64,000 nucleotides of DNA from Nymphaea colorata (taxonomy: Eukaryota > Streptophyta > Magnoliopsida > Nymphaeales > Nymphaeaceae). The position numbers and the translations under genes were made by a program. Under the pieces are notes generated by a model. The model was not told where the DNA came from. It made no database searches and saw only the letters and a list, made by a program, of their open reading frames with translations. Positions 60,533 through 64,000 of this stretch are shown here, one piece after another. The stretch spans positions 17,611,354 to 17,675,353 of the forward strand of contig NC_045142.1 of NCBI RefSeq assembly GCF_008831285.2, written 5' to 3'. How positions within the stretch are numbered: position 1 is the stretch's first letter; each line of letters opens with the position of its first letter.

Positions 60533-62918
60533 ATCTAGTTTTTACCGATTCCTCTCTCTTCCCTTATATATATATATATATAAAGAGATAGAGAGAAAGT
60601 CAACGTTGTTGGCTGTGCTAAAACTTAAAATTTGTATTTAAGTTTATGACTACCGCACATATGAACAATTGAAGCTGTTTAATTTATGACAGACTTGATT
60701 TTCATTTTAGTTTCTTGTCCTGACTGTCCTATATATAAATTTTTTTGTCATAATTTTCTTCTCATTAGTCTCTTACATACTTTTTTTTCCTTGCCTCAAT
60801 TCGTTTCCCTCATCTTAAAACTGGTGAATCTTAAATAAAAAAAATAGATTTGAAATGCCAACCTTTTCCTAATTGATACAATTGTCTGCAAAGACCCTCA
60901 AAAAAATGCTTATTTCTATATTGATAGCTATCTCTAGGATATTTTTTTTTAAGTGGTCAGTAAAAATATTTCATCCTACCGTTTAGAAGAGACCTGAAGC
61001 TCCTATCCAACCTCTCATCTTTCTAAGGATGGGTTGGCTGGCCTAGAGATTGAGACAAATTTATAAAACATTGTACAATATTCTATGAATCTACCCCACA
61101 TATTGGACCAGATTCATGGAACACTCTATGAGTGTCCCTGCTGCCAAATGGTTCTCTAGGGTAGCGCATGCTTTCGGTGGCTTAGGGTTCCACATTTGTC
61201 GTGCTTGAACTCGCACTTAAATTGCCTTCTTTTGCAGCACACAAAATTAATGCACCAGTAATCCAAAACGAGAACTGGCTACTTACCAACCCCTCGTTAA
61301 ACCAACCCCCTCATAGATGAGCTAACCTCATGGCTATTCTTTTGGTTACTATATTAGTGCTCTTTAAAAATCTAAAATTTAAGTAGGTAGTGCTTCTCAA
61401 CTTCGAATTTCTGAGTCCACCACCGTTCCTTACTATAGATGTAATTGAATGGTTCGAGATAAAATGAGCTTTACCAAATTCAACTTGGTTGTATTCCATG
61501 ATATTTTATTTATTTTTATTATTTTACTTGTTATAATTATTGTTTAACATTATTGCTTAACTGGTCATCTAAATTTGGCCGATTCACCAAATCGGCAGCC
61601 TTGCTGATTTAGCTCTTAAACTGATTGTAATAATGCCAGGTATCTGTTTGAGTTGTTTCAAAACATTAAATAAATGTGGAACAATTAACATCTAATTAAG
61701 AAATCACATCAACTTCGAAATTATGAAAAGGCATCCGACTGAATTCAGATTTAAGTAAATGTTGAATTAAATTTGGATTTTGAAATTTAGTTCAAATGCA
61801 TATCCTATATCTAATATCGTTCTGGTTGGAGGCCGGTTCTTAACATATTGCAATGCGGTTCAGATTTGATTTAAGTCATATTTAGATGGAGTTGTAAATT
61901 TAAGAACTGGATCGCGATTCAATTCAGATTGTGAATTCAGATATAGATTCAAATATCGTACATACTTTTCTTCGTTTGTATTTAAAACCCAACATGTGAC
62001 AAAGCCTATAAGCAGGGGCGGAGGGAGACCCGGGCCCGCCTGGGCCATGGCCCGGGTGAGCTTGTGAGGAAAAAAAAAAATCAAATTAAAAAAATTAGTT
62101 TTTTTTACTCTGGCCCAACCCGTAGATGGACTTGGCCCGACCCAAGATGGTCTTGGCCCGACCCGTCTTTCATCTTTTTCTCTCTCGCAATCTCGCTCAC
62201 TCCGTCTGTGCCCTACCCTGTCCTTTCGCCCCTCTCTCTCCCGTTCGGATGGTCCCCTCCTCTCTGGCCCCTCTTTCTCCCCCTTGCTCGGATGGTCCCC
62301 TCCTCTCTGGCCCACAACTGTAGAAGATAGCAGGGCCCTTTCTCTCACAGTCTCACGCCCTCTCTCTCGCTGGCTCCTCTTTCTCTGCCCTGGCCCACAG
62401 GCCACAATCACACATCTCGCTAGATGCTAGCTCCTCCTTCCTGACTCACTGGCTGCCCTGGCCCACAGCACAAATCCACAATCACAGCTCTTGCTTGCTA
62501 GTCGTTGCCCGCTGGCTCCCTCTCTCATTGCCCTGACCTGGCCGGCTGGCCCACAATCTGTTGCTTGATTTTGGAGACTGATGAAGCAGGGTTTGGGAAT
62601 TTCTTCTTGGTTGTTTTGATCCAAATAGCACATTTGAGGAGAGAAATCAGATAAGGCAGCGCAGGAGGTACTCTAGTTTTCTGTAGCTAATTAATATTTT
62701 CCCTATGTTTCTTATCTACACTAGAGTAATTTCTTGAAGAAGTTTAGAGGATATTTCTTCAAGTGAAGCGTTGCAAACATTAAAACTTTAGCACTGTGGA
62801 TTCATGCTTTCAGACCATGCACTTTAGCATAATTTATTTCGTGGATGGTTTCCATTTTGTAAGATTTAAGTAAAATTAAACTCTCCTGTATATAACACTA
62901 AAATTCAGTTTCTGTTGG

Positions 62919-63353
62919 ACTAAGGGCGAAAGGTCTGACCAGGACTGCTCTTAACAGTTAACCCCAACACTGGTGGTCACTCTTCTACCAGGTGTGCATA
63001 CGCATGCACAGACACGGGCTGAGAGAGAGAAAAAAAAATGGAAAAGGAGAGAGAAGTTCGTAAAGGAGACAAAATCTAGATCCACGTTTTTTATGCAATC
63101 TAATATTGTAGATATGATCTTAAGAAGAAGAACATGTATAAATTACACATTTATGGACTTTAATAATGTTTTTTAATAATAAAAAATGAACGGCTCTTAT
63201 AATACTAACATTTTCATAGTCGAAATATTAAATTATGTACAAAAATAACTTGAATTAAATATGATTTGTGTTGAACTAGTGTTTATGAATATATTGTGAT
63301 CTTCACTATATTTTTAAATGCAAAATTAAGAGGTTGGCTTTCGTCCCTTACCT
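62919..63353. mobile_element. MITE nested in hAT leader
   Basis: The left end actaagggcgaaaggtctgacc is matched in inverted form at the right end (ggttggctttcgtcccttac). About 435 bp, AT-rich inside. The termini resemble those at 11048-11391 and 60213-60532, so it is probably the same family. Confidence 0.5.
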
Positions 63354-63355
63354 AA

Positions 63356-64000
63356 ATAATTTGGGAGATATCAGTAAATGAGAGAGATGAAGTTAGGCGA
63401 GCATATATTAATTATGGGCCATATCAACACAAACTTCATAGATATCCAATGTCAGGTCCTTCAAGTCATCCTCGTAAATTTCAAGCTTCATGGTTTCAAA
63501 AATTTTCATGGTTAGAATATTCTCCTAAGACAGACAGTGCATATTGTTTGCAGTGTTATCTCTTCAGTACTCCATATTCAAATGACAGTCCATTTATTAC
63601 TGAAGGATTCAGAGTTTGGAAGAGGGTGGGTGGTAATGAGAAACAATGTGCATTTCGTATTCATGAAGGGACAAGTCAAAATTCACCTCATAATATAAAT
63701 GTGAGTGCATTTAATGACTTAAGTCGTCAAAGCAAACACATAGATAAAATGATTGGAAAGCAAAGTTCAGAGCTTGTTCACAACAACCGCTTGAGATTGA
63801 AGGCATCTGTAGACGCAATTCGTTGGTTAGCATTTCAAGCTTGTGCTTTTAGAGGCCATGATGAAAGTTCAAGTTCAATGAATCAAGGTAACTTTATTGA
63901 GTTCATTAAAACTTTAGCTAGTTATAATGACAAAGTTGCACAAGTTGTCTTGGATAATGCTCCAAAGAATGCTAAATATACATCACCAACAGTTCAGAAA
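63356..64000 (+). CDS. hAT transposase, TTF-type zinc finger N-terminus (partial)
   Basis: Open for 215 codons to the window end with no stop; the frame is closed upstream by TAA at 63353-63355, so the true start is uncertain and probably lies in an upstream exon. It contains NERDEVRRAYINYGPYQ, then the TTF-domain signature WFQKFSWLEYSPKTDSAYCL with YCLQCYLF, the FRVWKRVGG segment, and LSRQSKHIDKMI leading to LRLKASVDAIRWLAFQACAF, the start of the DUF4371 region. This is the order seen in plant 'zinc finger MYM-type protein 1-like' hAT transposases. The RNase H-fold catalytic core and C-terminal dimerisation domain would lie downstream. The nested MITE just upstream may have separated it from its 5' exon. 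Confidence 0.88.
   Translation, partial: MIWEISVNERDEVRRAYINYGPYQHKLHRYPMSGPSSHPRKFQASWFQKFSWLEYSPKTDSAYCLQCYLFSTPYSNDSPFITEGFRVWKRVGGNEKQCAFRIHEGTSQNSPHNINVSAFNDLSRQSKHIDKMIGKQSSELVHNNRLRLKASVDAIRWLAFQACAFRGHDESSSSMNQGNFIEFIKTLASYNDKVAQVVLDNAPKNAKYTSPTVQK

Larger units (their letters stand above)
57948..62004. repeat. Block C, copy 2
   Basis: Collinear with 8767-13905 without the 1,048-bp hAT insertion. Non-coding. It ends at aacatgtgacaaag, close to where the hAT element at 62013 begins. Confidence 0.85.
62013..64000 (+). mobile_element. hAT transposon with TTF-type transposase (5' part; runs off window)
   Basis: Begins CAGGGGCGGAGGGAGACC, the usual terminal sequence of plant hAT elements that encode 'zinc finger MYM-type 1-like' transposases, at the point where block C2 similarity stops. 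It is followed by a GC-rich palindromic stretch (cccgggcccgcc...catggcccgggt), a C/T-rich leader, a nested MITE (62919-63353) and the transposase frame. The left 8-bp flank is cctataag. The right end and the second target copy lie outside the window. Confidence 0.8.

Overview
This is a window of a plant nuclear chromosome, probably a flowering plant. The evidence is a spliced LURP-one-related (LOR) gene, Ty1/copia elements primed by initiator-Met tRNA, hAT-type DNA transposons and their MITEs, long (TA)n tracts and AT-rich intergenic DNA. The GC-rich first exon in an AT-rich setting would fit a monocot, but the species cannot be fixed from the sequence. Nothing prokaryotic, viral, CRISPR-like or operon-like was found.

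The main structure is a tandem segmental duplication with a period of roughly 22-23 kb. Each unit originally ran: block A (about 7 kb, non-coding, MITE-rich), an old copia element (element II), block C (about 4-5 kb, MITE-rich), a LOR gene, block B, then the next block A. Unit 1 is 1-21869: A1, a 5'-deleted element II, C1, a nearly intact LOR gene at 17180-19575, then B1. Unit 2 is 21870-44954: A2, then the 5' LTR and leader of element II interrupted by two younger copia insertions (element I, 30013-36641; element III, 37415-42506, reversed), then a deletion junction at about 42741 leading directly into the last part of a second LOR gene, then B2. Unit 3 starts at 44955: a local inversion, A3, a more complete but internally deleted element II (51571-57947), C2, and a hAT transposon that runs out of the window from 62013. 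A further LOR copy would be expected beyond each edge.

The only cellular gene recognised is LOR. Copy 1 has complete exons 1 and 2 but a single extra T in exon 3 that shifts its C-terminus. Copy 2 keeps an intact exon 3 but has lost exon 1 and most of exon 2. All other confident coding sequence belongs to transposons: gag, protease, integrase, reverse transcriptase and RNase H of copia elements I, II and III, all broken, and the N-terminal part of a TTF-type hAT transposase at the right edge.

Because paralogous units sit side by side, many changes can be polarised against their empty or unrearranged counterparts. Examples are target-site duplications with matching empty sites, a 64-70 bp micro-inversion between 7-bp inverted repeats, a 0.66-kb inversion at a (TG/TA)n tract, and a series of copy-specific short tandem duplications. 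I found no convincing new biological system. The main interest is this record of local genome rearrangement and a LOR array partly inactivated by it.
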